Both the position numbers and the translations under genes were made by a program. A stretch of DNA of 64,000 nucleotides from an uncultured Ruminococcus sp. (GTDB taxonomy: Bacteria; Bacillota; Clostridia; Oscillospirales; Acutalibacteraceae). Each line of letters opens with the position of its first letter. Positions within the stretch are counted from its first letter, which is position 1. Under the pieces are notes generated by a model. The model saw only the letters and a list, made by a program, of their open reading frames with translations. It was not told where the DNA came from and searched no databases. The DNA lies in contig CADANT010000001.1 in NCBI GenBank assembly GCA_902789345.1, positions 163,873 through 227,872 on the forward strand, read 5' to 3'. Positions 35,247 through 45,285 of this stretch are shown piece after piece.

Positions 35247-36593
35247 ATGGATAATTCATATATCAGTGAGCTTACTCAAAAGTGCATTGACAGCAGCACA
35301 GTTGACACTGCACTGTACGCAAAGTACGATGTAAAAAAAGGACTTAGAGATAAAAACGGCGTAGGCGTGCTTGCTGGACTGACAACTATATCTAATGTTA
35401 TGGCTACAAAAGAGGTAGACGGTGTAAGGGTACCTTGTGCAGGTAAATTGCTATTTAGAGGATATTCTATAAAAGACCTTGTAAAAAATTCCGGTAAGGC
35501 AGAGCATTTTGGCTTTGAGGAAGCTATGTACCTAATTTTATTTGGTGAGCTTCCAACAAAGGAGCAGTACAAAAACTTTAAAAAGCTTTTAGGTGAGAGT
35601 ATGGTACTGCCAAACAGCTTTACAAGAGATGTTATAATGAAAGCACCAAGTAAGGATATTATGAACTCTATTACAAAAAGTGTTCTTACTTTGGCGGCTT
35701 ACGACGAAAAAGCGTCTGACATATCACTTGACAATGTACTTGTACAGTGCATAAAGTTAATTGCGGTATTCCCTATGCTGGCTGTGTATGGCTACCACGC
35801 ATATAACCACTATGAATGTGACGACAGCCTGTTTATTCACAGACCTGACCCTAATTTGTCTACCGCAGAAAATATACTTAGAATGTTAAGACCGGATATG
35901 AAATACACAGACCTTGAGGCCAGGGTGCTTGACGCTGCTCTTATTCTGCATATGGAGCACGGCGGCGGTAACAACTCTACATTTACTACACATGTAGTAT
36001 CCTCGGCAGGCTCTGACACATACTCGGTAATTGCCGCAGCGTTGTCATCACTAAAAGGACCAAAGCACGGCGGCGCAAACCTGAAGGTTGTACAGATGAT
36101 GAATGACCTTAAGGAAAATGTAACTGACATAACAGACGAAGACCAGGTAAGGAATTATCTGGAAAAGGTTCTTGCCGGAGAAGCCTTTGACCACAAGGGC
36201 TTGATATACGGTATGGGACACGCTATATACTCAGTTTCTGACCCTAGAGCACAGGTATTCAAAAAATTTGTTCGTGGCTTAGCAGAAGAAAAGCATATGG
36301 ATAAGGAATTTAAGCTATTCTCTATGATAGAAGAAATGGCTCCTGAAATTATTTCCCAAAAGCGTAAAATGTACAAGGGTGTAAGTGCTAATGTAGACTT
36401 TTACAGTGGTTTTGTTTACAGTATGCTTGGTATTCCACTTGAGCTTTACACACCTATATTTGCTATAGCCAGAATTGTAGGTTGGAGTGCCCACAGGCTT
36501 GAAGAGTTGATTAATGTTGACAAAATTATTCGTCCTGCTTACAAGAGCCTTGTTGTTGAGCGTGAATATATTGACATTGAGGACAGAAAGTAA
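35247..36593 (+). CDS. gltA: Citrate synthase
   Basis: 448 aa. Condenses acetyl-CoA with oxaloacetate. Substrate and catalytic motifs: FRGYSIKDLV near 70, ALILHMEHGGGNNSTFTTHVVSSAGSDTYS near 230 (in parts), GPKHGGANLKV near 270 with the catalytic His, and GMGHAIYSVSDPRAQ near 330. Like other Clostridial forms it has an N-terminal extension of about 40 residues. No other TCA genes are adjacent, so a glutamate-forming branch is likely (inference). ATG 8 nt after GGAGG. 2-methylcitrate synthase activity cannot be excluded. Confidence 0.92.
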   Translation: MDNSYISELTQKCIDSSTVDTALYAKYDVKKGLRDKNGVGVLAGLTTISNVMATKEVDGVRVPCAGKLLFRGYSIKDLVKNSGKAEHFGFEEAMYLILFGELPTKEQYKNFKKLLGESMVLPNSFTRDVIMKAPSKDIMNSITKSVLTLAAYDEKASDISLDNVLVQCIKLIAVFPMLAVYGYHAYNHYECDDSLFIHRPDPNLSTAENILRMLRPDMKYTDLEARVLDAALILHMEHGGGNNSTFTTHVVSSAGSDTYSVIAAALSSLKGPKHGGANLKVVQMMNDLKENVTDITDEDQVRNYLEKVLAGEAFDHKGLIYGMGHAIYSVSDPRAQVFKKFVRGLAEEKHMDKEFKLFSMIEEMAPEIISQKRKMYKGVSANVDFYSGFVYSMLGIPLELYTPIFAIARIVGWSAHRLEELINVDKIIRPAYKSLVVEREYIDIEDRK

Positions 36594-36666
36594 GTAATAT
36601 TTTTCATTACCCATATTAGCCTGACACTGCATAGCAAGCAGTTATCAACTTAAATAAAATAACCTA

Positions 36667-36705
36667 GCGCCGTTCCCCTACTCAGCCGGGGGCGGCGTTT
36701 TTGCT
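36667..36705 (+). terminator. Terminator of the citrate synthase gene
   Basis: GCGCCGTTCCCC pairs with GGGGGCGGCG, followed by TTTTTG. Confidence 0.8.
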
Positions 36706-36802
36706 TTTGGCAAAAAAACATTACTGCTATAAAAATTGTTTTATTGCATTAAAGTTTTTACTGTGATATACTTTTGTTAAATACTAAAATATGGAGGTTT
36801 TT

Positions 36803-37477
36803 ATGAGGTACAACATTGAGGGCGGTAGTTTGCCGATAGTAGAGGTAAACCTGGACCCAAACGAAACTATTGTTACACAGGGCGGAGGCATGATCTGGAT
36901 GTCTCCTAACCTAAAAATGGAAACATCATCCGGCGGACTTGGTAAGGCATTCAGTAAAATGTTCAGCGGTGAGTCAATTTTCCAAAACCGTTATACTGCT
37001 ATGGGGGGACCAGGCTTCATTACACTTGCTTCCTCTTTCCCGGGATCAATTCTTAAATTCGATATTTCACCTAATGCACCTATGGTTGTGCAAAAATCCG
37101 GCTTTTTGGCAAGCTCGGCAGGAGTAGAGCTTTCAATATTCTTTAACAGAAAGTTTGGCGCCGGCTTCTTTGGCGGTGAGGGCTTTATTATGCAGAAGCT
37201 TTCAGGACAGGGCATTGCTTTCGTAGAAATTGACGGTTACTGCAAGCAGTACACACTTGGTCCCGGACAACAGCTTATTGTGGACACCGGTAACCTGGCT
37301 GCAATGGACGCAACCTGTTCTATGGATATTCAAAAGGTACCTGGCGTTAAAAATATGCTGCTTGGCGGTGAGGGACTTTTCAATACTGTTGTTACCGGTC
37401 CGGGCAGAGTATTCCTACAGTCACACCCTATTTCAACTGTTGCGGCAGCAATTCGTCCATTTATTGCAACAAACTAA
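36803..37477 (+). CDS. AIM24 / TIGR00266-family protein
   Basis: 224 aa. Full-length TIGR00266 protein: VEVNLDPNETIVTQGGGMIWMSP, a Gly/Phe-rich core GFLASSAGVELSIFFNRKFGAGFFGGEGFIMQKLSG (in parts) and the closing GPGRVFLQSHP. All-beta fold related to mitochondrial AIM24; bacterial role unknown. ATG at 36803 has GGAGG 7 nt upstream. A 58-aa membrane protein gene follows after 20 bp, so both are probably co-transcribed. Confidence 0.9.
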   Translation: MRYNIEGGSLPIVEVNLDPNETIVTQGGGMIWMSPNLKMETSSGGLGKAFSKMFSGESIFQNRYTAMGGPGFITLASSFPGSILKFDISPNAPMVVQKSGFLASSAGVELSIFFNRKFGAGFFGGEGFIMQKLSGQGIAFVEIDGYCKQYTLGPGQQLIVDTGNLAAMDATCSMDIQKVPGVKNMLLGGEGLFNTVVTGPGRVFLQSHPISTVAAAIRPFIATN

Positions 37478-37497
37478 TTGGATTACAAGGTGAGCAT

Positions 37498-37674
37498 ATG
37501 TTAAAAGATAAGAACAACAACGAAAAGCCCCAGCTAACAGATGAACAGCTAAAGGAAAATCAGGAAAAGCTGGATCAATACGACCGCATACTAAAGGTAA
37601 CAGCAGTAGCACTTGCAATACTGTTTGGCATTATAGTGTGCATTGTGGCGGTTCTTATTGCAAACAACAGCTAA
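37498..37674 (+). CDS. Small single-span membrane protein (58 aa)
   Basis: Begins MLKDKNNNEKPQLTDE, has a charged amphipathic stretch to residue 31, then one membrane helix (TAVALAILFGIIVCIVAV) and ends IANNS. AAGGTGAG lies 6 nt before the ATG. It follows the AIM24-family gene by 20 bp and precedes a strong terminator, which supports it as a real gene. I do not recognise the family. Predicted topology is N-in. Confidence 0.75.
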   Translation: MLKDKNNNEKPQLTDEQLKENQEKLDQYDRILKVTAVALAILFGIIVCIVAVLIANNS

Positions 37675-37695
37675 CTGAAATTTAATACAAAAAGC

Positions 37696-37745
37696 AACGG
37701 CGTACAGCCCCACCTGTTTGGTAAAGGCTGTACGCCGTTTTTTAT
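37696..37745. terminator. Terminator between convergent transcripts
   Basis: AACGGCGTACAGCC pairs perfectly with GGCTGTACGCCGTT, then TTTTTT. Serves the AIM24 operon and lies 21 bp below the permease stop on the other strand. Confidence 0.88.
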
Positions 37746-37765
37746 TTTAATTGCTTTTTAAACTG

Positions 37766-40700
37766 TTATTCAATACTTTTTAGTGACTCTACCATACTTA
37801 TTGCATTAATTTTAAAATACATAACGAAATTAACAATTAACGCAAACAGCGCCGTAAATGCCGAAGCATAAACAAAGCTTAGCCAGCTTACTGTTCTGCC
37901 GAACATTACTGTGTCAACTTCTGCGGTAGATATAATAAAGTTGGTTAGGAATACACCCAAAACAAGTCCTACCAAAATGCCCACAATAGTTAAAACAATA
38001 TTTTCACGGTACACATATGCGCTTGTTTCTCTGTTGTAGAAGCCCAATACCTTTATGGTGGCAATTTCACGCACTCGCTCTGCTATGTTGATGTTGGTTA
38101 GATTATACAGCACCACAAATGCCAAAGCTGCGGCACATATTATCATAACATAAACTATAACATTAAGGTTGTTGAGCATATCGCTAACCTTGTCTATATT
38201 GCCGCTTAAAAAGCTTACGCCTGTAACATCGTCACGCTTTAAAAGTTTTGTGCCAAAATCGTCTTCCTTTTCAACATCCATACTGTGCTTTTCTATAATA
38301 ACATTGTAGGACGGGTCTTCTTTATAAATTTCTTTATAATATTCAGGCGTCATATAGATATAGTTGTTAATGTGGTTTTCGCAAATACCGTTAATTTTTA
38401 CCGTATAATCCTTGTTTTCGTAGGTATAGGTAATGGTATCGCCTACTGAAAGATTAAGAATATTTGCTATTTTTTCAGTTAATATAATGCCGTTGTTGCT
38501 TAGCTTCAGCTTTTCGCCGCTAATGCGTGTGTGCAGGTCTATAAGCTTATCAATTTGGCTGACATCTTCAATAGTATATACAGATATTTGATACTGCTTG
38601 TCTGCCTTGTCTGTTACCTTGCCGGTGTGGTAGTTAAACCTTTGTGCCGCTTCTACATCATTATAATTTTCCACAAAGCTGTACAACTCCTGCTGTTGCT
38701 CGTCTGTAATGTTGTCCTTTGGCACAATAACACCGCTGTACTTTATAACATCGCCAAACTGCTGTGTAATAACTGCATTAATGGAATCTTTTAGTCCAAA
38801 CGCCGCTACAATTAAGGCGGTACAGCCTGCCACGCCTAAGACGGTCATTAAAAATCTTGACTTATACCTAAAAATATTTCTTGCCGTTACCTTTGAGGTA
38901 AAGCCTATATGATTCCACACAAAGCCGATACGCTCCAGCAGTATTCTTTTACCCGGCCGTGGCGCTTTTGGCCGCATTAGTTTTGACGGCTCTACCCGCA
39001 TTAAACCATAGCCTACAAACAAAACAACGCCGCAGGTGCAAATAATTGAGGCGATAGAGCCTATTACCATACTTGACCACGGAATAGCAAGCTCCATATC
39101 CGGCAGCTTGTATAGCAGCTTGTAGGTGTTAAAGATTACTGCCGGCAGTGTAAATACACCTGCCACACAGCCTACAACACTGCCTATTATTGCAGCTGTA
39201 GAGGAGTAAATAAAATATTTGCTGAGAATACTTACCGAAGAATAGCCCAGTGCCTTTAATGTACCTATTTCTGTGCGGCGCTCCTCTAATAAGCGTGACA
39301 TAGTAGTTAGGCACACTAAAACCGCTACTGCCAAAAAGAACAGCGGGAACACCATAGCTATGGCGTCTACACTTTGAGTATCGTCATAATACGAGCCGTA
39401 GCCGTCAAGGTCTTGTCTTGTGGTTACATACCACCGTGGCGAAGAAATTTTGTCAAGCTGTGCTTGTGCGTCATTAAGCTTTTTCTGCGCCTCCTCCAGT
39501 TTTTTCTGTGCTGTTTCTTTATTTTTGTCCAGTTCTTTTTGTGCATCGCTAAGCTTTTTATCGGTAGAATCCTTTGTATCTGCCAACTGCTTTCTGCCTT
39601 GCTTTACCTGCTGCTTGCCTGTTGTAATAGAGGACTGTGCTTTGTCAAGCTTTTGCTTGCCCTCTTTTTTTGCGGCATCAAACTGACTTTTGGCTGTGGC
39701 AAGTTGCTGTTGTGCAGAATCAATTTGTGCCTGTGCGGAATCTATTTCCGACTGACCATCTGTCTTTGACTGCTCCAGCTGTGCCTTTGCCGTGTCAAGC
39801 TGTGCCTTTGCCTGTTCCAGCTGTTCTTCGCCGTCAGCGAGCTGTTGCTGACCGTTTTGCAGCTGTGTTTTATAGGACTGAACCAGAGTGCTAAGGTCAT
39901 TTATCTGTTTTTTATATTTTTCCTTAGCTTCACTGTCTTGGCATAGGTTTAAAAGTTCTGTAAGGTTATTAAGATTCGTCTGAACATCATCAAGTAAGGG
40001 CGTGTATGTATTTATTTTTTCCTCTGCTTGAGGTTTAGTAACCTGATAAAACTCCTTATACTGTGCGTCGTACTGTGTTTGTGCTGTTTTCAGCTGAGTT
40101 TCAGCCTGTGAAATGCTTGTGGAATATGTATTTTTGGCAGTGGCAAGCTGTCCTTTTGCCTCCTGCAAAAGCAGTTCCTTTGAATTAATTTCATTTTGAG
40201 CCGCTAAAATTTCCTCATAATAGGTTGTAATTGAATACGGAAGCTGGCTTTCGCCCTTTGTAAGCTTTTCCTCTGTATCGTCCAGCTTTTTCTGTGCCTG
40301 TGCCGTTTGGGTGGCAAGCTCTGTTTTGCCGCTGTCAATTTTATTCTGTGCGTCATTAAGCTTTTTCTCAACAGCCGCCGCTTCACTGGCATACTCTACC
40401 TCGCCGTCACGCAGCTTATCCTTTGCCGGCTCTACAACCTCCTGCCTAAAGACATCCAAACGGTCGTTAGCAACATTCTCCAGTTTATCTGCTATACGGT
40501 CAACACCTTTTTTATATTCGTCTGTAAAAGGAGATACTTCACTGCTTGTATATTCTGTGCTTACAAAAACCTGTGTGTACCTGTCGGACTTAAATTCCTC
40601 TGGGTTTAAGTATGCACTGTAGGAAACCTCTCCTGTTCCTATAGTTGTAGTGCCATGGTCGTAGGACATATAAAGGGGCGACTCAACTACACCTACTACG

Positions 40701-41194
40701 GTGTATTCCCGGCTTTTCAGCATATCGTCTACATTGGTATCCCCGGCGTACTGCTGAATTTTTATGGTGTCGCCTACACTGTAGGTAAAATTTTTCTCTA
40801 CAGCAATTTCACCGGATTTTTCAGGGAGTCTGCCGTCTGTAACATTCAGCTTGTTCATACTGTTGTCAATAGAGTGCAGTCTGTACACCTCGGCGCTTTT
40901 GTCGGTGTCAACCATAACATCAAGCATATAGCCTGCCGCCACCTTGGTTACACCGTTTACTTCTTCCATAGCTTTAATGTCGTTTTTATCAAAGCCTACT
41001 GTTGAAACCAGGCGTATATCCATAAGGTTGCTGTCAAGGTAATATTTTTCGGCAGTTTTTAGCATTGTAGGGCTTGCGCCCTTAACTCCTGCAAAAAAGC
41101 CTACTCCCAACGCCACTATAGCAAGTATTGATAAAAAACGGCCCTTGCTCTGCCAAATTTCTCTGAATATATTTTTCCATAAAGTTGGCGTCAT
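37766..41194 (-). CDS. FtsX/MacB-type ABC permease with very long coiled-coil insert
   Basis: 1142 aa. Membrane helix near residues 18-38, then a MacB-like extracellular region, a Lys/Gln/Ala-rich coiled coil from about 235 to 610 (repeats of QAKAQLDTAKAQLEQ and KKLNDAQAQLDK type), a first FtsX domain (about 640-770, three helices), a second extracellular domain, and a final FtsX domain (about 1010-1140). The double FtsX layout is that of Firmicute mechanotransmission or export permeases. The coiled coil would project far from the membrane. Its ATPase gene lies 22 bp upstream in the operon. Substrate unknown. Confidence 0.9.
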   Translation of the reverse strand: MTPTLWKNIFREIWQSKGRFLSILAIVALGVGFFAGVKGASPTMLKTAEKYYLDSNLMDIRLVSTVGFDKNDIKAMEEVNGVTKVAAGYMLDVMVDTDKSAEVYRLHSIDNSMNKLNVTDGRLPEKSGEIAVEKNFTYSVGDTIKIQQYAGDTNVDDMLKSREYTVVGVVESPLYMSYDHGTTTIGTGEVSYSAYLNPEEFKSDRYTQVFVSTEYTSSEVSPFTDEYKKGVDRIADKLENVANDRLDVFRQEVVEPAKDKLRDGEVEYASEAAAVEKKLNDAQNKIDSGKTELATQTAQAQKKLDDTEEKLTKGESQLPYSITTYYEEILAAQNEINSKELLLQEAKGQLATAKNTYSTSISQAETQLKTAQTQYDAQYKEFYQVTKPQAEEKINTYTPLLDDVQTNLNNLTELLNLCQDSEAKEKYKKQINDLSTLVQSYKTQLQNGQQQLADGEEQLEQAKAQLDTAKAQLEQSKTDGQSEIDSAQAQIDSAQQQLATAKSQFDAAKKEGKQKLDKAQSSITTGKQQVKQGRKQLADTKDSTDKKLSDAQKELDKNKETAQKKLEEAQKKLNDAQAQLDKISSPRWYVTTRQDLDGYGSYYDDTQSVDAIAMVFPLFFLAVAVLVCLTTMSRLLEERRTEIGTLKALGYSSVSILSKYFIYSSTAAIIGSVVGCVAGVFTLPAVIFNTYKLLYKLPDMELAIPWSSMVIGSIASIICTCGVVLFVGYGLMRVEPSKLMRPKAPRPGKRILLERIGFVWNHIGFTSKVTARNIFRYKSRFLMTVLGVAGCTALIVAAFGLKDSINAVITQQFGDVIKYSGVIVPKDNITDEQQQELYSFVENYNDVEAAQRFNYHTGKVTDKADKQYQISVYTIEDVSQIDKLIDLHTRISGEKLKLSNNGIILTEKIANILNLSVGDTITYTYENKDYTVKINGICENHINNYIYMTPEYYKEIYKEDPSYNVIIEKHSMDVEKEDDFGTKLLKRDDVTGVSFLSGNIDKVSDMLNNLNVIVYVMIICAAALAFVVLYNLTNINIAERVREIATIKVLGFYNRETSAYVYRENIVLTIVGILVGLVLGVFLTNFIISTAEVDTVMFGRTVSWLSFVYASAFTALFALIVNFVMYFKINAISMVESLKSIE

Positions 41195-41216
41195 TTACTT
41201 CACCACCTTCTATATG

Positions 41217-41918
41217 CTACCACTCAATATTTTCTACAGCTATAGGGCTGTGGTTTATAACATTGCTTACGGTTTTTCCACTTTTCATTGTAATTACCCT
41301 GTGCGCCATAGGAGTAATGGCGGAATTGTGAGTAATTAAAACCACTGTCATACCCTCTTTTTCACAGGTAGTTTGCAGCAACTTTAAAATAGCCTTGCCC
41401 GTTTTGTAGTCCAGTGCACCTGTTGGCTCGTCACACAGAAGCAGTGCCGGCCTTTTTGCCAAGGCTCTGGCAATAGAAACTCTTTGCTGTTCGCCGCCGG
41501 AAAGCTGTGCCGGAAAATTATCCATACGGTCGGCAAGTCCTACACTGCGCAGTGCCTCCTCAGGAGACATTGCGTCTTTGCATAATTGCGTTGCAAGCTC
41601 TATATTTTCTTTAGCTGTTAAATTAGGAATAAGGTTATAAAACTGAAATACAAAGCCTATGTCCCGCCTGCGGTAGCTTATCAGCTGTTTTTTGCTGTAG
41701 CGGCTTATGTCCTTGTTGTTTACAATAATTGTTCCGCCGGAGCACTTATCCATACCTCCCAGCATATTCAGTACCGTGGTTTTGCCTGCACCCGATGAAC
41801 CTACTACTACAACAAATTCTCCTTTTTCAATACAAAAATTAACGCCGTCTACAGCGTTAATGCTTACCTCGCCCATTTTATATGTTTTATATACATCCTT
41901 AAATTCCACAAAAGCCAT
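41217..41918 (-). CDS. MacB/LolD-type ABC transporter ATPase
   Basis: 233 aa. Walker [10 protein letters not shown] near 40, signature [19 protein letters not shown] near 140, Walker [12 protein letters not shown] with catalytic Glu, and switch His in VLITHNS. LolD/MacB family motor that drives FtsX-type permeases, here the 1142-aa protein encoded next. GAGGTGG ribosome binding site. No adjacent regulator. Confidence 0.94.
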   Translation of the reverse strand: MAFVEFKDVYKTYKMGEVSINAVDGVNFCIEKGEFVVVVGSSGAGKTTVLNMLGGMDKCSGGTIIVNNKDISRYSKKQLISYRRRDIGFVFQFYNLIPNLTAKENIELATQLCKDAMSPEEALRSVGLADRMDNFPAQLSGGEQQRVSIARALAKRPALLLCDEPTGALDYKTGKAILKLLQTTCEKEGMTVVLITHNSAITPMAHRVITMKSGKTVSNVINHSPIAVENIEW

Positions 41919-41957
41919 ATATCCACCTCTTTATATAAAATGCTGTTTACACCTTAC

Positions 41958-42941
41958 TTAATAAATTCCCTGCACTGTTACCTCTCCGGAATTTACTGCA
42001 ACGGTACTGCCGTTATCCAGCTTAACATTTAGGTCGCCGTGGTCGCCTATTGACACAGCCTCGCCTTCAAAGGTGCTGTTGCCTCTAACCACCTTTACAC
42101 GCCTGCCTATAGTTGCACACAAGCCGGTGTACTGCGGCAAAATTCCCTTTTCAAGGTCTGTTAGGTACAGGTCAATATAATGCTCCACATACTTCAGCAC
42201 AGTTTTAAACAGCTCTGCCCTGTTTATATCACTGCCTGTTTCTATAGCCAGCGAGGTTGCTTTACTGCGTATTTCAGGGGCAAACTCCTTTGTGTTTACA
42301 TTAATGCCAATACCTACCACAGCATAGTCTATTCTGTTATCCTCTGCCGTCATTTCCGTAAGAATACCGCATATTTTTTTATTGCCTATAATAACATCAT
42401 TTGGCCACTTTATAAGGGCGTTAAGCCCTGTATACTGCCTTATTGCCATACACACGCCCAGGCCTGCCGCAAGGGTTATGCCTGCCACCTTGCTGGGCGG
42501 AAGCTGTGGACGAAGCAAAAAGCTAAACCAAATGCCTGTGCCTGGCGGTGAGTTCCACACTCTGCCTAACCTGCCCTTGCCTGTAAACTGCTGTTCGGCC
42601 ACTACTACAGTACCGTGAGGGGCGTCCTGTGCCGCCAGCCTTTTAACCTCTTGGTTAGTGGAGTCTACACTTTGCAAAAAAACAAGCCTTTTGCCTAAAA
42701 CCTTTGTCTGTAGTCCCTCTTCAAGCTCCATTGCGTTAAGCACGCCTGTACTGTTAATAAGCTTGTAGCCCTTGTTTGTTACAGAATCTATTTCATAGCC
42801 CTCGCTTCTAAGAGCCTTTATATATTTCCAAATTGCAGACCGTGTAATACCCATTCGTTTGGAAAGCTCTTCGCCGCTTATGTAGTCGTTACTGCCTTTT
42901 AACAGCAGTAAAACCTTATCCTTTGCAGAATTTTCTTTCAT
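41958..42941 (-). CDS. birA: Biotin-protein ligase with repressor HTH
   Basis: 327 aa. Activates biotin to biotinyl-AMP and attaches it to carboxylases. N-terminal winged HTH (residues 5-65: YISGEELSKRMGITRSAIWKYIKALRSEGY in parts) indicates a bifunctional repressor. The catalytic loop is GKGRLGRVWNSPPGTGIWFS near 118-137, with KWPNDVIIGNKKICGIL near 185. A small C-terminal SH3-like domain ends the protein. ATG at 42941 has TTGGAGG. It follows coaX by 59 bp on the same strand. Confidence 0.95.
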   Translation of the reverse strand: MKENSAKDKVLLLLKGSNDYISGEELSKRMGITRSAIWKYIKALRSEGYEIDSVTNKGYKLINSTGVLNAMELEEGLQTKVLGKRLVFLQSVDSTNQEVKRLAAQDAPHGTVVVAEQQFTGKGRLGRVWNSPPGTGIWFSFLLRPQLPPSKVAGITLAAGLGVCMAIRQYTGLNALIKWPNDVIIGNKKICGILTEMTAEDNRIDYAVVGIGINVNTKEFAPEIRSKATSLAIETGSDINRAELFKTVLKYVEHYIDLYLTDLEKGILPQYTGLCATIGRRVKVVRGNSTFEGEAVSIGDHGDLNVKLDNGSTVAVNSGEVTVQGIY

Positions 42942-43000
42942 AATTGTCCTCCAACCTAAAAATGGCAGCAAACCGCCTTAACCGCCTGCCGCCACAATTA

Positions 43001-43771
43001 TTATTTATTTTTATCGTATATTATTCTTAAGCCCTTTAGCAAAAGGTCGTTATCTATAATAATATCCTTGTGCTTACAGTACGGCATAATACTTGGTGCT
43101 ATACCGCCTGTGGCAATAACCGTAGCCTTTTCGCCAAGCTCTTGCTCCATATTGTCTATAATACCGTCTACCATAGCGGCACTGCCGTAAACCGCACCGC
43201 TTTTCATACAGTCTACAGTGTTGGTGCCTATTATTTTTTTAGGGGGTTCAAGGCTTATTTTAGGCAGCTGCGAGGTTCTGGCCGTAAGGCTTTCCTGGCA
43301 CACCATAATCCCCGGTATAATCATACCGCCTATATATGTCTTGTTTTTATCTATTACCGACACTGTTGTGGCCGTGCCCATATCAAACACAATGGCAGGC
43401 AGCTTGTACTGCTGTATGGTAGCCACTGCGTCTACTACCAGGTCGCTTCCGGCTTGCTTTGGGTTATCCAGCGCTATATTAAGCCCTGTTTTTACACCGG
43501 GGCCTACCACCATTGTGTCAAGCCCTGCCGTAATTTTAACCGCCTCTTTCATTACAGAAGTAAGGGGCGGCACAACAGAGGAAATTATACTGCCGTTAAG
43601 CCTGCCCTTGTCAATATTGTTTAAGCTGAGCATACTGTTTATCTCTACAGCGTATTGCCAGCTTGTGCGGCTAATATCGGTTTTTATTCTGAACAAAGCC
43701 TCCACATTGTGGTTATGGTCAACACAGCCTAATACAATATTTGTATTGCCTATATCAAGTGCTAAAATCAT
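43001..43771 (-). CDS. coaX: Type III pantothenate kinase
   Basis: 256 aa. First step of CoA synthesis. N-terminal ATP motif LALDIGNTNIVLG, pantothenate-binding GPGVKTGLNI near 92, catalytic Asp in DLVVDAVA near 108, DMGTATTVSV near 128, and GGMIIPG near 145. The start MILALDIGN is family-typical, although the ribosome binding site is weak. Divergent from coaBC, so CoA genes sit on both sides of a shared 158-bp promoter region. Confidence 0.95.
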   Translation of the reverse strand: MILALDIGNTNIVLGCVDHNHNVEALFRIKTDISRTSWQYAVEINSMLSLNNIDKGRLNGSIISSVVPPLTSVMKEAVKITAGLDTMVVGPGVKTGLNIALDNPKQAGSDLVVDAVATIQQYKLPAIVFDMGTATTVSVIDKNKTYIGGMIIPGIMVCQESLTARTSQLPKISLEPPKKIIGTNTVDCMKSGAVYGSAAMVDGIIDNMEQELGEKATVIATGGIAPSIMPYCKHKDIIIDNDLLLKGLRIIYDKNK

Positions 43772-43868
43772 TTTATCAATCCATTCATTGTCACAAAGAA
43801 ACATATTTTATGATTATTTATTATACACTTTTCAGCTATGTTTTTGCAAGTATTTTGTATACATTTGC

Positions 43869-43897
43869 TTTACTTTGCAAAAAATATATCTTATAAT
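43869..43897 (+). promoter_or_regulatory. Promoter of coaBC
   Basis: TTTACT (43869-43874), 17 bp, TATAAT (43892-43897). Confidence 0.55.
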
Positions 43898-43929
43898 GAA
43901 AAGCATACAAAACACAAAGGAGAGTGCTT

Positions 43930-45123
43930 ATGCTAAAGGACAAAAACATACTTTTATGTGTAACGGGAGGAATTGCGGCATATAAAATACCCAACCTTGC
44001 AAGTATGCTTGTAAAGCAGGGCTGTAATGTAAATGTGATTATGACCAAAAATGCCGAAAGCTTTATAACAGCTAAAACCTTTGAAACCCTTACAGGCAAC
44101 ACCTGTATGGTAGACACCTTTCAAACTACCTATCCTCCAAGAATACATCATATTGACCTTGCTACAACAGCCGACTATGTAATGGTTGCGCCTGCTACTG
44201 CAAACATTATAGGCAAAATTGCACACGGCATTGCCGACGATATGATAACCTCTACTTTGCTTGCCTGCAAATGTCCTGTAGCACTGGCACCGGCAATGAA
44301 TGTTAATATGTTTGAAAATCCTATTGTTCAGGACAACATAGCAACACTGAAAAAGTACGGCTACAACATAATTGAGCCTGCCACAGGCTATATGGCGTGC
44401 AAGGCTGTAGGAAAGGGAAAACTGCCCGAGCCTGTACAGCTGTATAAATATATAGAAAAAGAGCTTGCCTTTACCCACGATTTACAAGGTAAAAAGGTGC
44501 TTGTAACGGCCGGCGCAACAAAAGAGCCTATAGACCCTGTACGCTACATTTCTAACAATTCCACGGGAAAAATGGGCTATGCACTGGCAAAGGCGGCTAT
44601 GCTTAGAGGGGCCGACGTAACCCTTGTAACAGGTCAGACCGCACTGGAGGATATTCCTTTTGTACACACAGTAAAGGTAACAACCGCACAGGATATGTAC
44701 AACGCCGTAACCGAAAGCTTTGCAACAGCGGACATAACCATAAAGGCAGCGGCTGTAGCAGACTACACGCCGGCAGAGGTTGCACAAAATAAAATAAAAA
44801 AAGCAGATGGCGACGCCAACATTAACCTAAAGCGAACAAAGGATATTCTAAAGGAGCTTGGCAACAGAAAAACTGACAAACAATTTGTATGCGGCTTTAG
44901 TATGGAGACGGAAAATATGCTTGAAAATTCAAAGGAAAAGCTGGTAAAGAAAAATATTGATATGATTGTTGCCAACAACCTAAAAACAGAGGGTGCCGGC
45001 TTTGGAACCGACACCAATGTTATTACCCTTATAACAAAAGAAAGTACAGAACAGCTTCCGATAATGTCAAAGGAAGAATGTGCACACAAAATAATTGACA
45101 AAATTTTAGAGCTGAAAGGCTGA
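43930..45123 (+). CDS. coaBC: Bifunctional phosphopantothenoylcysteine synthetase/decarboxylase
   Basis: 397 aa. The N-terminal CoaC flavoprotein domain (1-180) has GGIAAYK, the catalytic HHIDLA and the APAMNVNM loop. The C-terminal CoaB domain (185-397) begins VLVTAGATKEPIDPVRYISNNSTGKMG (in parts) and has AAVADYTP near 275. It adds cysteine to phosphopantothenate and decarboxylates the product. Family CoaB usually reads TAGGT; here it is TAGAT. ATG at 43930 is 7 nt after AAGGAG. Confidence 0.96.
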   Translation: MLKDKNILLCVTGGIAAYKIPNLASMLVKQGCNVNVIMTKNAESFITAKTFETLTGNTCMVDTFQTTYPPRIHHIDLATTADYVMVAPATANIIGKIAHGIADDMITSTLLACKCPVALAPAMNVNMFENPIVQDNIATLKKYGYNIIEPATGYMACKAVGKGKLPEPVQLYKYIEKELAFTHDLQGKKVLVTAGATKEPIDPVRYISNNSTGKMGYALAKAAMLRGADVTLVTGQTALEDIPFVHTVKVTTAQDMYNAVTESFATADITIKAAAVADYTPAEVAQNKIKKADGDANINLKRTKDILKELGNRKTDKQFVCGFSMETENMLENSKEKLVKKNIDMIVANNLKTEGAGFGTDTNVITLITKESTEQLPIMSKEECAHKIIDKILELKG

Positions 45124-45187
45124 CATACAGCTGTAGCGGATTTTGTTAAACACACAGTTGAATATACACCTTTATTTTTTACAAGCT

Positions 45188-45226
45188 AAGGGACGGTTCA
45201 AATTAAAAATGAACCGCCCCTTTTAA
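45188..45226. terminator. Terminator between coaBC and the convergent NUDIX gene
   Basis: AAGGGACGGTTCA pairs with TGAACCGCCCCTT (one mismatch), followed by TTAATTTT. Confidence 0.78.
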
Positions 45227-45285
45227 TTTTGGTTATGTTAAATTATTATTTTATCCTGCTTATACAAAAAGGCAGAAATTTCAGT

